The notes: a model not told the origin generated them from the letters alone. A stretch of DNA of 38,134 bases from Pseudolabrys sp. (GCA_022841665.1 JALHRB010000036.1:1-38134), one strand, 5' to 3'. Shown: positions 1 through 9,559, counted from the stretch's first letter. Made by a program: numbers and translations.

Positions 1-1
1 C

Positions 2-802
2 GACGCCACGCCGCCGCTGCCGCCGCCGGGCTTTGCCACGCCGGACGGCCGCCCGCCGGCCGTCGGCCATCAGCTCGACCCGCGCGGCCCTGCTGCCGCT
101 GCCGCGCCGCAAGATCGCGATGTCATTCGTCCGCCGGGCGCGGTCGGCACCGCGCCACCGGCTTCCGGATCGGCCTCGCTGCTGCCGCCGGAAGACCAGC
201 CGGAGGAAGGCCAGCCGAAAGAACTCCCGGCGCACCTGAAGAAGCAACTGGTCGACTTCACGACCAAGGAGCCGGCCGGCACCATCATCGTCGATACGCC
301 GAACACCTACCTCTATCTCGTGCTCGGCAACGGCAAGGCGCTGCGCTACGGCATCGGCGTCGGCCGCGACGGCTTCACCTGGACCGGCGCCGAGCGCATC
401 AGCAAGATGTCGGAATGGCCGGATTGGCATCCGCCGTCCGAGATGATCGAGCGCCAGCCCTACTTGCCGCGCTTCATGGCGGGCGGCCCGGGCAATCCGC
501 TCGGCGCGCGCGCGCTCTATCTCGGCAAGACGCTGTACCGCATCCACGGTACCAACCAGCCCTCCACCATCGGCCAGAACGTGTCGTCGGGCTGCATCCG
601 CCTCTTGAACGAGGACATCGAGGATCTCTACAGCCGGGTGCAGACAGGCACGCGCGTCGTCGTGCTGCCGGGCAAGGCGCCCGAGACGGTCGCCAACACC
701 GCCGCGCCGGCTTCCACCGGTGCCGCGCCCGCCGCTGCGGGGCAGGCTCCTACGCCCGCGCGCGCATCGATCTCGTCCTCGCCGCTGCCGGCCGCGCGCT
801 AG
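2..802 (+). CDS. L,D-transpeptidase (YkuD domain), 5' end outside window
   Basis: The frame is open from the left edge, so this is the C-terminal 266 residues of a longer protein. An N-terminal stretch rich in Pro, Ala and Gly (about residues 1-80) leads into a YkuD catalytic domain that starts near the segment GTIIVDTPNTYLYLV. The catalytic signature is visible: His in YRIHGTN, then SSGCIRL with the nucleophilic Cys. Family members act in the periplasm, forming 3-3 peptidoglycan cross-links or attaching proteins to peptidoglycan. The protein ends in a short Ala/Pro-rich tail. It converges on the monooxygenase gene with 15 bases between the stops. Two further YkuD genes lie near 18-19.6 kb. 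The family call is firm; substrate and true start are unknown. Confidence 0.9.
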   Translation, partial: DATPPLPPPGFATPDGRPPAVGHQLDPRGPAAAAAPQDRDVIRPPGAVGTAPPASGSASLLPPEDQPEEGQPKELPAHLKKQLVDFTTKEPAGTIIVDTPNTYLYLVLGNGKALRYGIGVGRDGFTWTGAERISKMSEWPDWHPPSEMIERQPYLPRFMAGGPGNPLGARALYLGKTLYRIHGTNQPSTIGQNVSSGCIRLLNEDIEDLYSRVQTGTRVVVLPGKAPETVANTAAPASTGAAPAAAGQAPTPARASISSSPLPAAR

Positions 803-817
803 CGTGAAGGGCGGCGA

Positions 818-1930
818 CTACTCCGCCGCCGCGGACTTTCCGATCGCCGCGTTCACCCGCGGCATGACTTCTTCGGCCAGCAATTGCATCGAGCGTTTGG
901 CGAGCGCTGGATCGACCCAGTCCATGCCGGCATAGACCAGCTCGCCGAAGTCGCCGATCTCCTCGCGCATCTTCAGGATGGCGTCGACCACCTTGTTGAC
1001 GCTGCCGTGGATCACGCAGTGATCCATGACGAAGTCGTGCGTGATCTCCTCGTCCGGCTGCTCCCGGTGGCTCTTGAACACGTAGAGCCGGTTGCCGCGC
1101 TTCATCTTGCCGAGCATCTGGTCGAAGTAGAACCGGTACGGGCTGTTGGCGTCCTCGCGGCCGTAGCGGAGCGCGGTCTTGTCGTCGTCGGCCACGAAGA
1201 TGGTGCGTGCCACGCGCCAGTCCGCGACCTTGGCGGTCTCGCCCACTTCCGCCTTGCCCTTGGCGTAGTTCTGCCAGTGCGACCTCATGTGCTTGGCGAG
1301 CAGGAAGTTCGCCGACAGCGGATGGAAGTCGCGCTTGCCCATCAGCACGACGCCCGGCGAGAACGGCGCCACCACGGTGCCGACGATCTCCGGCCGCGGC
1401 TTCTGGAACGGCTTGCCCATGTAGCCGATGCCGAGCTCGGGCGTCAGCGTGCGCTTGGTCGAAACCTTGTAGCGGTTGTCGGGGAAGTCGATGTCGTAGG
1501 GTGGGTCGCGCTCCCAGATCGCCAGGATCACGTCGATCGCTTCGGCGAACATCTTGTTGCGGTCCTCGTCCAGGATGTCGAGCGCCTCGGCGTCCGAGGT
1601 CAGCGCGCCGGCCGACACGCCCATGATGAAGCGGCCCTGCGAAAGATGGTCGAACATCGCGGCATTGGCCGCGATCACCACCGGATGGATCTGCGACAGG
1701 TTGCATGTGCCGCTGGCGAGCTTGATGTTCTTGGTCGCGTCGATCAGCGTGGCGTGGAACAAGAGGCTGTTGGTGACGGTCTCGCAGGCATCGGTCAGGT
1801 GCTCGCCGACGAAGGCGTCGTAGAAGCCGAGCTTGTCGGCCAGGATGATCGCCGCGCGGTCCTCCTGCAGCGTTTCGGCCCAGCTCCGCTGCATCGGATG
1901 CACCGGCATCGTGAAGTAACCCAACCGCAT
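818..1930 (-). CDS. LLM-class flavin-dependent oxidoreductase
   Basis: A 370-residue protein of the bacterial luciferase-like monooxygenase superfamily. It opens with MRLGYFTMPVHP and continues with the typical TIM-barrel segments FVGEHLTD, LASGTCNLSQIHPV and GRFIMGVSAGAL. Enzymes of this group use reduced FMN supplied by a separate reductase to oxidise or cleave organic substrates such as terpenes, alkanes or sulfonates. The overall pattern recalls limonene-monooxygenase-like members, but the substrate cannot be read from sequence. The ATG at 1930 is preceded by GGAG at a good distance. No reductase gene is adjacent. Family assignment is confident; function is generic. Confidence 0.88.
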   Translation of the reverse strand: MRLGYFTMPVHPMQRSWAETLQEDRAAIILADKLGFYDAFVGEHLTDACETVTNSLLFHATLIDATKNIKLASGTCNLSQIHPVVIAANAAMFDHLSQGRFIMGVSAGALTSDAEALDILDEDRNKMFAEAIDVILAIWERDPPYDIDFPDNRYKVSTKRTLTPELGIGYMGKPFQKPRPEIVGTVVAPFSPGVVLMGKRDFHPLSANFLLAKHMRSHWQNYAKGKAEVGETAKVADWRVARTIFVADDDKTALRYGREDANSPYRFYFDQMLGKMKRGNRLYVFKSHREQPDEEITHDFVMDHCVIHGSVNKVVDAILKMREEIGDFGELVYAGMDWVDPALAKRSMQLLAEEVMPRVNAAIGKSAAAE

Positions 1931-2239
1931 CGTGGTCTCCGCCTGAACTGTCTGTTGGCCCGCAAACTATCCGAGGCCGCGCGCGGATGCAGCAAACCTT
2001 TGAGTTGAACATGGGGGCCATGCGGGTCCCGCGCCGGCGGTATCGGAGGCGTGCTGTGGACAAATTTTGAGAGGGCGAAAACCGCTCGAACAGCTTGCGC
2101 CATGTCAACAGCGCAAGCCGCCGCCGGTGCTCAATGCCCCCGTTGTTCGCATGTCTTTCCGGGCCGGATTTCTGGCCAGCCGTCCGAAGGACTAGGCTCT
2201 CGCCCGGCCCGCCGATTCGAGCGCCGAGGGAGTTTCGCC
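1931..2239. other. Divergent intergenic region, no gene seen
   Basis: These 309 bases separate the monooxygenase (leftward) from the DUF47 gene (rightward) and must hold both promoters. The DUF47 frame stays open through part of it from 2051, but no ribosome-binding site supports an earlier start. I see no convincing sigma-70 boxes, terminator, repeat or small ORF. Confidence 0.5.
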
Positions 2240-2884
2240 ATGATGCGATGGTTTCATGCCCTGATGCCGAAGGAGGAGCGCTTCTTCGAGCTGTACGCCC
2301 GACATTCGAGGGCGGTGCTCGCCGGCGCCGAGGCCCTGCGCGCGATGATGGAAGGCGGCGACGCGGTTTCCCGCAACTGTCAGACCGTGATGGACCGCGA
2401 GCACGACGCCGACGTCGCCACCCGCGAGGTGCTGATTGCCGTGCGGCGCAGCTTCATCACGCCGTTCGACCGCGGCAGCATCCGCGAGCTCATCACGTCG
2501 ATGGATAACGCCATCGACCAGATGCAGAAGACCGCCAAGACGGTGATTCTCTTCGACGTCACCGACTTCACGCCGCAGATGAAGCAGATGGGCGACGCCA
2601 TCGTGAAGTCGGCCCAGCTCGTGCAGGAGGCGGTGCCGCTGCTCAACGCGATCAGCACGCACGCCGTACGCATCAGCACGCTGACCGAGGAGCTGTCGGC
2701 GCTGGAGGGCCGCGCCGACGAGCTGCACGACGTCGGACTCAAGGCGCTCTACAAGCTGCACGCCAAAACCGATCCGATGGGCTTCTTCATCGGCAACGAG
2801 GTCTACGACCATCTTGAGAAAGTGGTCGACCGCTTCGACGACGTCGCCAACGTCATGCACGGCATCGTCATCGAGCATGTGTAG
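2240..2884 (+). CDS. DUF47 / PhoU-like phosphate transport accessory protein
   Basis: A 214-residue, largely helical protein of the DUF47 family (COG1392, PhoU-like fold). The start MMRWFHALMPKEERFFELY is characteristic, and the body is helical with the segment SMDNAIDQMQKTAK, as in other members. DUF47 proteins are encoded next to PiT phosphate transporters and are thought to modulate them. Here a pit gene follows after 45 bases on the same strand, so the two probably form an operon. The ATG at 2240 was chosen over upstream in-frame codons because GAGGGAG lies just before it and the protein then begins exactly where homologues do; a second ATG follows at 2243. Confidence 0.9.
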   Translation: MMRWFHALMPKEERFFELYARHSRAVLAGAEALRAMMEGGDAVSRNCQTVMDREHDADVATREVLIAVRRSFITPFDRGSIRELITSMDNAIDQMQKTAKTVILFDVTDFTPQMKQMGDAIVKSAQLVQEAVPLLNAISTHAVRISTLTEELSALEGRADELHDVGLKALYKLHAKTDPMGFFIGNEVYDHLEKVVDRFDDVANVMHGIVIEHV

Positions 2885-2929
2885 ACCCCGCACCGTCGAC
2901 GCCAAATCAGTGACCGGAGCCTGATCCTC

Positions 2930-3937
2930 GTGGACGCCGTTCTCCTCTCGTTTCCGGTGCTGGTCGCGCTGATCGTGATCGCGCTCGCCTTCGATTTCCT
3001 CAACGGCCTGCATGACGCGGCCAATTCCATCGCCACCATCGTTTCCACCCGTGTGCTGCGCCCGCAATATGCGGTGGCCTGGGCCGCCTTCTTCAACTTC
3101 ATTGCGTTTCTCTTCTTCGGCCTGCACGTCGCCAACACGCTCGGCACCGGCATCATCGAAGCCGGCGCCATCGACGCGCGCGTGGTGTTCGGTGCGCTAA
3201 TGGGTGCGATCCTGTGGAACCTGATCACCTGGGGCCTCGGCATTCCGTCGAGCAGTTCGCACGCGCTGATCGGGGGCCTTGTTGGCGCCGGCATCGCCAA
3301 GGCCGGCCTCAGCGCGATCGTCTGGAAGGGCCTGGTGCCGACCACGGCCGCGATCGTCGCCTCGCCGGTAACCGGCTTTCTGCTGGCGCTCCTGCTGGTG
3401 CTGATCCTGTCGTGGATATTGCTGCGGACCACACCGTACGCGGTCGATCGCACGTTCCAGCGGCTGCAGTTCGTGTCGGCCTCGCTCTACTCGCTCGGCC
3501 ACGGCGGCAACGATGCGCAGAAGACGATGGGCATCATCGCCGTGCTGCTCTATTCGCAAGGCTACCTCGGCGGCACTTTCTACGTACCGTTCTGGGTGGT
3601 GATCACCTGTCAGGCCATGATGGCGCTGGGCACGCTGATGGGCGGCTGGCGCATCGTGAAGACGATGGGCTCGAAAATCACGCGGCTGACGCCGATGCAG
3701 GGCTTCTGCGCGGAGACCGGCGGCGCGATCACGCTGTTCGGCGCCACATGGCTCGGCATTCCGGTCTCGACCACGCACACCATCACCGGTTCGATCATCG
3801 GCGTAGGCGCCTCGCGCAAGCTGTCGGCGGTGCGCTGGAGCGTCGCCAACAACATCGTGTTCGCCTGGATCGTGACGATCCCGGCCTCGGCCTTCATCGC
3901 CGCGGCGTTCTATTGGCTGAGCGGGTTGTTCGGCTGA
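2930..3937 (+). CDS. pit: PiT-family inorganic phosphate transporter
   Basis: A 335-residue polytopic inner-membrane protein. It carries the PiT signature twice in inverted-topology halves: FDFLNGLHDAANSIATIVSTR near residues 21-41 and, in the second half, GHGGNDAQKTMGIIA, with GIPVSTTHTITGSI following. PiT proteins import phosphate, often as a metal-phosphate complex, driven by the proton gradient, with low affinity and constitutive expression. The start is GTG at 2930. The preceding DUF47 gene is its usual partner. The stop lies one base from the stop of the convergent chemotaxis receptor gene. Confidence 0.93.
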   Translation: MDAVLLSFPVLVALIVIALAFDFLNGLHDAANSIATIVSTRVLRPQYAVAWAAFFNFIAFLFFGLHVANTLGTGIIEAGAIDARVVFGALMGAILWNLITWGLGIPSSSSHALIGGLVGAGIAKAGLSAIVWKGLVPTTAAIVASPVTGFLLALLLVLILSWILLRTTPYAVDRTFQRLQFVSASLYSLGHGGNDAQKTMGIIAVLLYSQGYLGGTFYVPFWVVITCQAMMALGTLMGGWRIVKTMGSKITRLTPMQGFCAETGGAITLFGATWLGIPVSTTHTITGSIIGVGASRKLSAVRWSVANNIVFAWIVTIPASAFIAAAFYWLSGLFG

Positions 3938-3938
3938 C

Positions 3939-5399
3939 CTAGGCCGCGACGCGCGCGAGGAAGCCTTCCACTTCGCGGCGCAGTTCGGCGGCGGCCGCTT
4001 CCACCGCCTGCGAGGCGGTGAGCACGCTTTCGGCCGACTCGCGCGTGGCGCCGGCCGCGCCGGCCACTTCGTCCAGCACCGAGACCACCAGCCTGGCGCC
4101 GCTCGCCGCGCTGGCGACATTGTGCGAGATCTCGCCGGTGGCCGCGCTTTGCTCCTCGACCGCCGCCGAAACCGTGGTCGCGCAGTGGTCGATCTCCTGC
4201 ATGCGGGTCGAGATGCGCCCGATGGCGCCGACCGCGCCCTTGGTCGCCGCCTGCACCGCCATGATCAGCCGCGCAATGTCCTCGGTCGCTTTGGCAGTCT
4301 GCACCGCCAGCGATTTGACTTCGGAGGCGACCACCGCGAACCCCTTGCCCGCGTCGCCGGCGCGCGCCGCCTCGATGGTGGCGTTGAGCGCCAGCAGGTT
4401 GGTCTGCCCGGCGATGGCACGGATCAGCTTGATGACGTCGCCGATCTTCTGCGCCGCCTGCGCCAGCGAGGTGATCTGCTGGTTGGTGCCCTGCGCCTCG
4501 CCCACCGCCGCGCGCACGATGTCGGTGGTCAACGTGAGCTGGCGGCCGATCTCGCTGATCGACGACGACAATCCATCGGAGGCGACGGCGGCGGTGTCGA
4601 CATTGACCGAGGCTTCGTTGGAGGCGGTGACCGCGGTCTCCGCGCTGCGCGCGGTCTGCGCCGACGATGACAGCAGCGAGGTGGCGGTCGAGCGCATCGC
4701 CATGGCGCCGTCGCTCACCGTGCGCAGATGGTCCTCGACGCGCCGGCGGAAGGATTGGATGGCGCGGTCGATGGTGGCGCGGCGCTCTTCCTGCTCCTGC
4801 ATCACGGCGCGCTCGCGCTCGGCGTCGCGCCGTTCGGTGATGTCCTCGTGCGTTGCCACCCAGCCGCCTTCCGCCATCGGCGTGTTGATGACGCAGATCA
4901 GGCGGCCGTCGGCGGATCTGAGCTCGGTGCTGGTCGTCTTGCCGCTCGCCATGGCGTCGACGAGCTGGCGGCGGTATTTGCCGATATCCATCGAGAACGT
5001 TTGGTGCTTCGCGCGATATTCGAGCAGGTCGGTCAGCAGCGTGCCGGCCTTGGTGGCTGAATAAGGCAGCTTATAGAGCTGGCGGTAGCGGTTGTTGCAG
5101 ATCACCAGCCGCTCGTGGCGGTCGAACATGCACAGGCCTTGCGACATGTTGTCGAGGGCCACGCGCATGCGCAGGTTGTGGACGCGCAGCTTGTAGGCGA
5201 GCGCGAAGCCGATAACCGCCATCGCCAGCGCGGCCGCGGCGACCGCCACGAAGGCGGCATCGCCCGCAGCCACTGAGGAGCCCATAAAGGGCATGGCGAA
5301 ATAGAGCAGGGCGAAGCACAGCGCGAAGCAGGCGCCGCCCGTCAGCGCCACCAGCCGCCGCTCGAGTCCGGCGTCCCCCGCGGACAGATCTTCGGCCAT
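3939..5399 (-). CDS. Methyl-accepting chemotaxis protein with PAS domain
   Basis: A 486-residue receptor. Two hydrophobic helices near residues 15-40 and 47-68 are separated by only a few residues, so there is essentially no periplasmic sensor. A PAS domain of the PAS-7 type follows (about 78-190; [20 protein letters not shown]), ending in [12 protein letters not shown]. The C-terminal half is an MCP signalling coiled coil with the kinase-contacting hairpin tip [18 protein letters not shown] and [14 protein letters not shown]. It would sense a cytoplasmic or redox cue and control CheA. No classical HAMP is evident and no che genes are nearby, so it is an orphan receptor. The same architecture is common in Bradyrhizobium relatives. 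Confidence 0.92.
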   Translation of the reverse strand: MAEDLSAGDAGLERRLVALTGGACFALCFALLYFAMPFMGSSVAAGDAAFVAVAAAALAMAVIGFALAYKLRVHNLRMRVALDNMSQGLCMFDRHERLVICNNRYRQLYKLPYSATKAGTLLTDLLEYRAKHQTFSMDIGKYRRQLVDAMASGKTTSTELRSADGRLICVINTPMAEGGWVATHEDITERRDAERERAVMQEQEERRATIDRAIQSFRRRVEDHLRTVSDGAMAMRSTATSLLSSSAQTARSAETAVTASNEASVNVDTAAVASDGLSSSISEIGRQLTLTTDIVRAAVGEAQGTNQQITSLAQAAQKIGDVIKLIRAIAGQTNLLALNATIEAARAGDAGKGFAVVASEVKSLAVQTAKATEDIARLIMAVQAATKGAVGAIGRISTRMQEIDHCATTVSAAVEEQSAATGEISHNVASAASGARLVVSVLDEVAGAAGATRESAESVLTASQAVEAAAAELRREVEGFLARVAA

Positions 5400-5512
5400 G
5401 CTCGCGTCCCGCCCCCGCGCGCAACGTATTCCCCGACCCGTTGTTTTGCAGTTAATTGCGGACCCAAGATTGGTTAAATGAAGCTTAACAAAGTGGGCGG
5501 GGAGGGTGCGGT

Positions 5513-6037
5513 ATGACGAAGCTGCGGGCGGTCGAGTGCCGCGAATTCATCAAGGCGGTGGTGGAGAAGGCAGACGCCATGCGCGTGCCGATCTCGGTCG
5601 CCGTGGTGGGTCCGGAGGGCCATATTATCGCGGTCGAGCGCATGGACGACGCGGGCTTCATCACGCCGGAGACCGCCATCGCCAAGGCCTTCACGGTCGC
5701 CGCCTTCCGCTCCATGAGCCCGCGCTTTCCGGACGGCCTCGTCATCCAGCAGTGGTTCAAGGAGCGTAATCCGCAGCTCCTGGTCAGCTTGGCCGCGCTC
5801 ACCAACGGGCGCATCGCGGCCTCCGGCGGCGCCGCGCCGGTGTTCAAGGGCGACGAGATGGTCGGCGCCTACGGCATCAGCGGCGGCACCTCGCAGCAGG
5901 ACGAGGAGATGGCGCTGTACGCGCGGGCCAAAGTGGGCTGGTGCCCCGTGCCCGCGCATGACACCACCGACCCGAGCGTGAAGGAGCATATCAACGCGCT
6001 TTACGCCAAAGCTGGCCTCGCCGAGCGCAAGCTGTAA
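5513..6037 (+). CDS. DUF336 heme-binding/GlcG-like protein
   Basis: A 174-residue DUF336 family protein (GlcG/HbpS/PduO C-terminal fold). Typical segments are [34 protein letters not shown] and a glycine-rich end [17 protein letters not shown]. HbpS of Streptomyces binds heme; GlcG members accompany oxidation operons with unknown roles. The ATG at 5513 has GGAGGG upstream. The gene lies 35 bases before a molybdenum-hydroxylase large subunit on the same strand, so both are probably co-transcribed and this protein may serve that oxidation step. Family call is firm; the role is inference. Confidence 0.85.
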   Translation: MTKLRAVECREFIKAVVEKADAMRVPISVAVVGPEGHIIAVERMDDAGFITPETAIAKAFTVAAFRSMSPRFPDGLVIQQWFKERNPQLLVSLAALTNGRIAASGGAAPVFKGDEMVGAYGISGGTSQQDEEMALYARAKVGWCPVPAHDTTDPSVKEHINALYAKAGLAERKL

Positions 6038-6072
6038 ACTCTCTAAGCCGTCCGTCCTGCCGGAGCCCCGCA

Positions 6073-8406
6073 ATGACCGCATCGAAAGCCGTGCCTGCCG
6101 ACTTCTCCGCCTGGGAGGGCCGCGTCGAGGACGATCCGCTGCTGCGCGGACACGGGCGCTTCGGCGACGACCTGAAGCCGGAGGGCGCGCTCGTCGCCTG
6201 CTTCCTGCGCTCGCCGCACGCATTCGCGGACATCATGCGCATCGACACCGCCGCCGCCAAGAAAGCGAAGGGCGTGGTGGCCGTGTTCACCGCCGCCGAT
6301 CTCGAGGCCGCGCACTACCACTCCATCTCGCACCCGCATCCGATCCCCGGCCGTGGCGGAAAGACGGCCGCCGCTCCGCACCGGCCCGCGCTCGCGGGCA
6401 AACGCATCATGCATGTCGGCGAGCCGGTCGCCATGGTGCTGGCCGCCACCGCCGCGCAGGCGCAGGATGCCGTCGAGCTGATCGAGGTGGACTACGCGCC
6501 GCTCACGCCGGTCACCGATCTGCGCGACGCCATCAAGCCCGGCGCGCCGCAGCTCTGGCCGGAGTCGCCGAACAACATCGGCTTCGACTGGACCGCGCCG
6601 GCCGATCCCGATGGAAAGAAGCAGGCCGCGCTCGACAAAGCCTTTGCCGAGGCCGCGCATGTCGTGAAGGTCGAACTCGTCAACCAGCGCCTGGTGGTCG
6701 CTTCGCTCGAGCCGCGCAACGCCAGCGCCAGCTACGATGCAGAGAGCAACCGGTTTACGCTGCGCTGCCACACGCAAGGCTTCGCATCCGTGCGCGGGCA
6801 GGTGGCGGGCGCGCTCGGCGTCAAGCCTGAGGAATTGCGCATCGTCACCGACGACGTCGGCGGCGGCTTCGGCATGAAGGGCTGGTGCTATCCCGAATAC
6901 GTCGCCATGCTGCATGCGGCGCGCCTGTTGAAGCGGCCGGTGCACTGGTCCTCGACGCGCTCGGAAGCTTTCCTCTCCGACAATCACGCCCGCGACTCGT
7001 TCTACACGGTCGAGCTCGCGCTCAACAAACGCGGGCGCTTCCTCGCGCTGCGCGTCGACGTGCTCGGCAATGTCGGCGCCTATTTCACCGGCATCGCACA
7101 TTTCATCGTCACCACGCACATCTCCGGCTGCCTGCCGACGCTCTACGACATCCCGCATGCGCAGGTTAATGCGCGCTGCGTCTTCACCAACACCGTCCCG
7201 ACCGGCCCCTATCGCGGCGCCGGCCGTCCCGAAGCAAGCTATCTCCTGGAGCGCGTCATCGACGCCGCCGCCGACCAGACCGGCATCGACGCCGCCGAAC
7301 TGCGCCGGCGCAACCTGATCGCGCCCGCGCAGATCCCCTACACCACCGCCTTCGGCAACACCTATGACAGCGGCGATTTTCCCGCCGTGTTCGAGCGCGC
7401 GCTGGCGGCGGCCGGCTACGACGGCTTCCGCGACCGCAAGAAGGCGTCGAAGAAGAACGGCAAGCTGCGCGGCATCGGGCTCGGCTGCTATCTCGAGATC
7501 GCCGGCGCCTTCCCGGAGGAGGCCGCGCGCATCTCCTTCCCGGGCAGCGGAAAGGTCGATGTCAGCATTGGCGCGGGCGCGACCGGGCAGGGTCACCGCA
7601 CAGTGTTCGGCAACGTGGTGGCGCGGCGGCTCGGCGTCGATTTCTCCGCCGTGTCGATCATGACAGGCGATTCGGCGCGCGACGTGCCGGGCTTCGGCGC
7701 GGTCGCCTCGCGTTCGGCCATGATGACCGGCGGCGCCATCGCGCGCACGACCGATCTCGTCATCGAGAAGGGCAAGCGCGTCGCCGCCATCCTGTTGCAG
7801 GCCGGTGAGGACGAGGTCACGTACCGCGACGGCAAGTTCGCCGTGAAGAATCGCGAGGTCTCGCTGTTCGAGGCGGCCGAGCGCGCCGTCGAGTTGAAAC
7901 GCCAGGGCGTGATCCCGGAAACGCTCGATACGACGGGCAATATCAAGGTGCCGCCGTCTTTCCCGAACGGCTGCCACGTCGCCGAGGTCGAGATCGATCC
8001 CGACACCGGCGCGACCGAGATCATCACTTACGTCGCGGTCGGCGACTGCGGCAACGTGCTCGACGACGTCATCGTCGAGGCGCAGATTCACGGCGGCGTC
8101 GCGCAGGGGCTCGGCCAGGCGCTCGTGGAGAACACCGTCTACGACGCGGGCGGCCAGCTCGTGTCCGCTTCGTTCATGGACTACGGCATGCCGCGCGCGC
8201 ACGACATGCCCGACATGCGGGTCGAGCACTTTGCGTTCGCCTGCAAGACCAACCCGCTCGGCGTGAAGGGCACCGGCGAGGCCGGCACCACCGCCGCGCC
8301 GCCCGCGCTGATGAACGCCATCCTCGACGCGCTGCCGCCCGGCACGCAGCTCGACATGCCGGCGACGCCGGCGCGGATATGGGCGGCACTTAACGCCGCG
8401 AAATAG
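6073..8406 (+). CDS. Xanthine dehydrogenase/CO dehydrogenase-family molybdopterin-binding large subunit
   Basis: A 777-residue molybdenum hydroxylase large subunit of the CoxL/XdhB class. The order is an N-terminal a/b-hammerhead domain (about 20-140; LLRGHGRFGDD, VGEPVAMVLA), then the molybdopterin-binding domains with DDVGGGFGMKG near 259-269, GPYRGAGRPE near 377, and the C-terminal active-site glutamate in GVKGTGEAG near 730. The segment GPYRGAGRPE replaces the Cys-containing AYRCSFR loop of true form I CO dehydrogenase, so CO is not the expected substrate; N-heterocycles or aromatic aldehydes are possible. These enzymes normally need a 2Fe-2S subunit and a FAD subunit, and neither is adjacent. 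The ATG is preceded by CGGAG. The DUF336 gene directly upstream probably belongs to the same operon. Confidence 0.9.
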   Translation: MTASKAVPADFSAWEGRVEDDPLLRGHGRFGDDLKPEGALVACFLRSPHAFADIMRIDTAAAKKAKGVVAVFTAADLEAAHYHSISHPHPIPGRGGKTAAAPHRPALAGKRIMHVGEPVAMVLAATAAQAQDAVELIEVDYAPLTPVTDLRDAIKPGAPQLWPESPNNIGFDWTAPADPDGKKQAALDKAFAEAAHVVKVELVNQRLVVASLEPRNASASYDAESNRFTLRCHTQGFASVRGQVAGALGVKPEELRIVTDDVGGGFGMKGWCYPEYVAMLHAARLLKRPVHWSSTRSEAFLSDNHARDSFYTVELALNKRGRFLALRVDVLGNVGAYFTGIAHFIVTTHISGCLPTLYDIPHAQVNARCVFTNTVPTGPYRGAGRPEASYLLERVIDAAADQTGIDAAELRRRNLIAPAQIPYTTAFGNTYDSGDFPAVFERALAAAGYDGFRDRKKASKKNGKLRGIGLGCYLEIAGAFPEEAARISFPGSGKVDVSIGAGATGQGHRTVFGNVVARRLGVDFSAVSIMTGDSARDVPGFGAVASRSAMMTGGAIARTTDLVIEKGKRVAAILLQAGEDEVTYRDGKFAVKNREVSLFEAAERAVELKRQGVIPETLDTTGNIKVPPSFPNGCHVAEVEIDPDTGATEIITYVAVGDCGNVLDDVIVEAQIHGGVAQGLGQALVENTVYDAGGQLVSASFMDYGMPRAHDMPDMRVEHFAFACKTNPLGVKGTGEAGTTAAPPALMNAILDALPPGTQLDMPATPARIWAALNAAK

Positions 8407-8412
8407 AAGAGA

Positions 8413-8551
8413 GCCGTCATCCCGGGCGAGCCAACGGGTCCGCGCGAAGCGCGGCCCGATGACAGGCTCCGCGAAACCCGGGATCCAGTACGCCGTGCCC
8501 TATCGATAGAGTGCGGCGACTGGATCACCCGCCTTCGCGGGCGATGACGGC
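8413..8551. repeat. Intergenic palindromic repeat (GCCGTCATCCCGGG type)
   Basis: The block begins GCCGTCATCCCGGGCGAG and ends CGGGCGATGACGGC, so its ends are inverted copies, with internal palindromes (CCGCGC/GCGCGG and ACCCGC/GCGGGC around CTTC). It fills the gap between the convergent Mo-hydroxylase and Bug genes. It belongs to the general class of dispersed intergenic palindromes in these genomes and may also end transcription, although there is no T-run. Confidence 0.7.
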
Positions 8552-8563
8552 ATCAATGCGCGC

Positions 8564-9559
8564 TTACTGCGACACCTCGATCTTCACCGCGCTGGTGATG
8601 GTCTGCCACTGCTTCAGTTCGCCGGCGAGCCACTTCTGCGCGTCGTCGACCGACTTGCTCGGCACGACGTTGTAATTCTGCTTCTTGAACTTCGCCTGCG
8701 CCTCGGGTGAGGCGAGCGCCTTGCTCACCGCGGCATAAAGCGCATCGAGCACCGGCTTGGGCGTGCCAGCCGGCGCGAACATGCCGTTCCAGGCGATGGT
8801 GCCGACGTCGGGGAAACCCGCTTCCTTCATGGTCGGAACGTTTGGATAGTCCGCCAGCCGCGTGTGGTTGACGACGGCGAGCGCGCGGAACTTGCCGGCC
8901 TGCACATTGCCGGCGCTGCTGCCGGTGTTGAGGAAGGCCGCCTGTGCGTCGCCGCGCAGCAGGTCCTGGATCACGCCGGAGGCGCCGTTCTTGTTCGGCA
9001 GCGGCGCCACGTCGAGATCGCCGGCCTTCTTGGCGAAGTAGGCGAAGTCGTAATGCGGATAGGAGCCGGGGCCGACGTGGCCGTAGACCAGCTTGCCCGG
9101 GTTCTTCTTGGCGTAGTCGACCAGCTCCTTCACCGTCTTCGGCGCGAAGTCGTTCGCCGTCGTCGCCAGCAGGAAGGCCGGCACGTCGACCAGGTTGGTC
9201 ACCGCGACGACGCTCTTGCCGTAGTCGTACGACATCTTGCTCTTGTAGAGGATCGGCGTGATCGTATTGGTCGTCACGTTGCCGACCATCAGCGTGTAGC
9301 CGTCCGGCGGCGACTTCACCAATTCCTCGATCGCCAGCAGGCCGTTGGCGCCCGGCTTGTTGACCACGACCATGGGCTGGCCGGTGATCTTCTGGAATTC
9401 GTCGCCGACGATACGCGCGGTGATGTCGGTGGCGCCGCCCGGCGCGTAGGGCACGATCACCTTGATCGGGTGGCTCGGATACTTGTCTTGCGCCGAAGCG
9501 GCCTGCGCCCCCAGTGCGAGTGCAACGGCCGACAGCAGCGTAACGCCCAGACGTTTCAT
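8564..9559 (-). CDS. Bug-family tripartite tricarboxylate transporter substrate-binding protein
   Basis: A 331-residue periplasmic receptor. Residues 1-23 are a signal peptide with an ASAQ cleavage site. Mature-protein landmarks are YPSHPIKVIVPYAPGGATD, NKPGANGLLA and DGYTLMVG, then PNVPTMKEAGFPDVG near the C-terminus, all characteristic of Bug/TctC proteins that bind carboxylates. No TctA/TctB membrane genes are near, which is usual because Bug receptors are greatly expanded and often orphaned. The ATG at 9559 follows GGAGGAAGCC. A cupin gene lies 71 bases upstream on the same strand and may be co-transcribed. The ligand is unknown. Confidence 0.92.
   Translation of the reverse strand: MKRLGVTLLSAVALALGAQAASAQDKYPSHPIKVIVPYAPGGATDITARIVGDEFQKITGQPMVVVNKPGANGLLAIEELVKSPPDGYTLMVGNVTTNTITPILYKSKMSYDYGKSVVAVTNLVDVPAFLLATTANDFAPKTVKELVDYAKKNPGKLVYGHVGPGSYPHYDFAYFAKKAGDLDVAPLPNKNGASGVIQDLLRGDAQAAFLNTGSSAGNVQAGKFRALAVVNHTRLADYPNVPTMKEAGFPDVGTIAWNGMFAPAGTPKPVLDALYAAVSKALASPEAQAKFKKQNYNVVPSKSVDDAQKWLAGELKQWQTITSAVKIEVSQ

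Noticed and set aside
884-2008. 374-aa open frame on the plus strand opposite the monooxygenase gene
   Set aside because: It is the antisense shadow of a well-supported LLM oxidoreductase, rich in Arg/His/Val as such frames are in GC-rich DNA, with no recognisable domain.
6043-8229. 728-aa open frame on the minus strand opposite the Mo-hydroxylase gene
   Set aside because: Antisense shadow of a confident gene; composition dominated by Arg, Ala, Asp and His without motifs.
6073-8406. Aerobic carbon monoxide dehydrogenase large subunit (coxL form I)
   Set aside because: The active-site loop reads GPYRGAGRPE and lacks the Cys-containing AYRCSFR motif, and coxM/coxS are absent.
8413-8551. Possible CRISPR array or phage attachment site among the palindromic repeats
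   Set aside because: There are no regularly spaced direct repeats with unique spacers, no cas genes, no integrase and no tRNA; the blocks are isolated inverted repeats.
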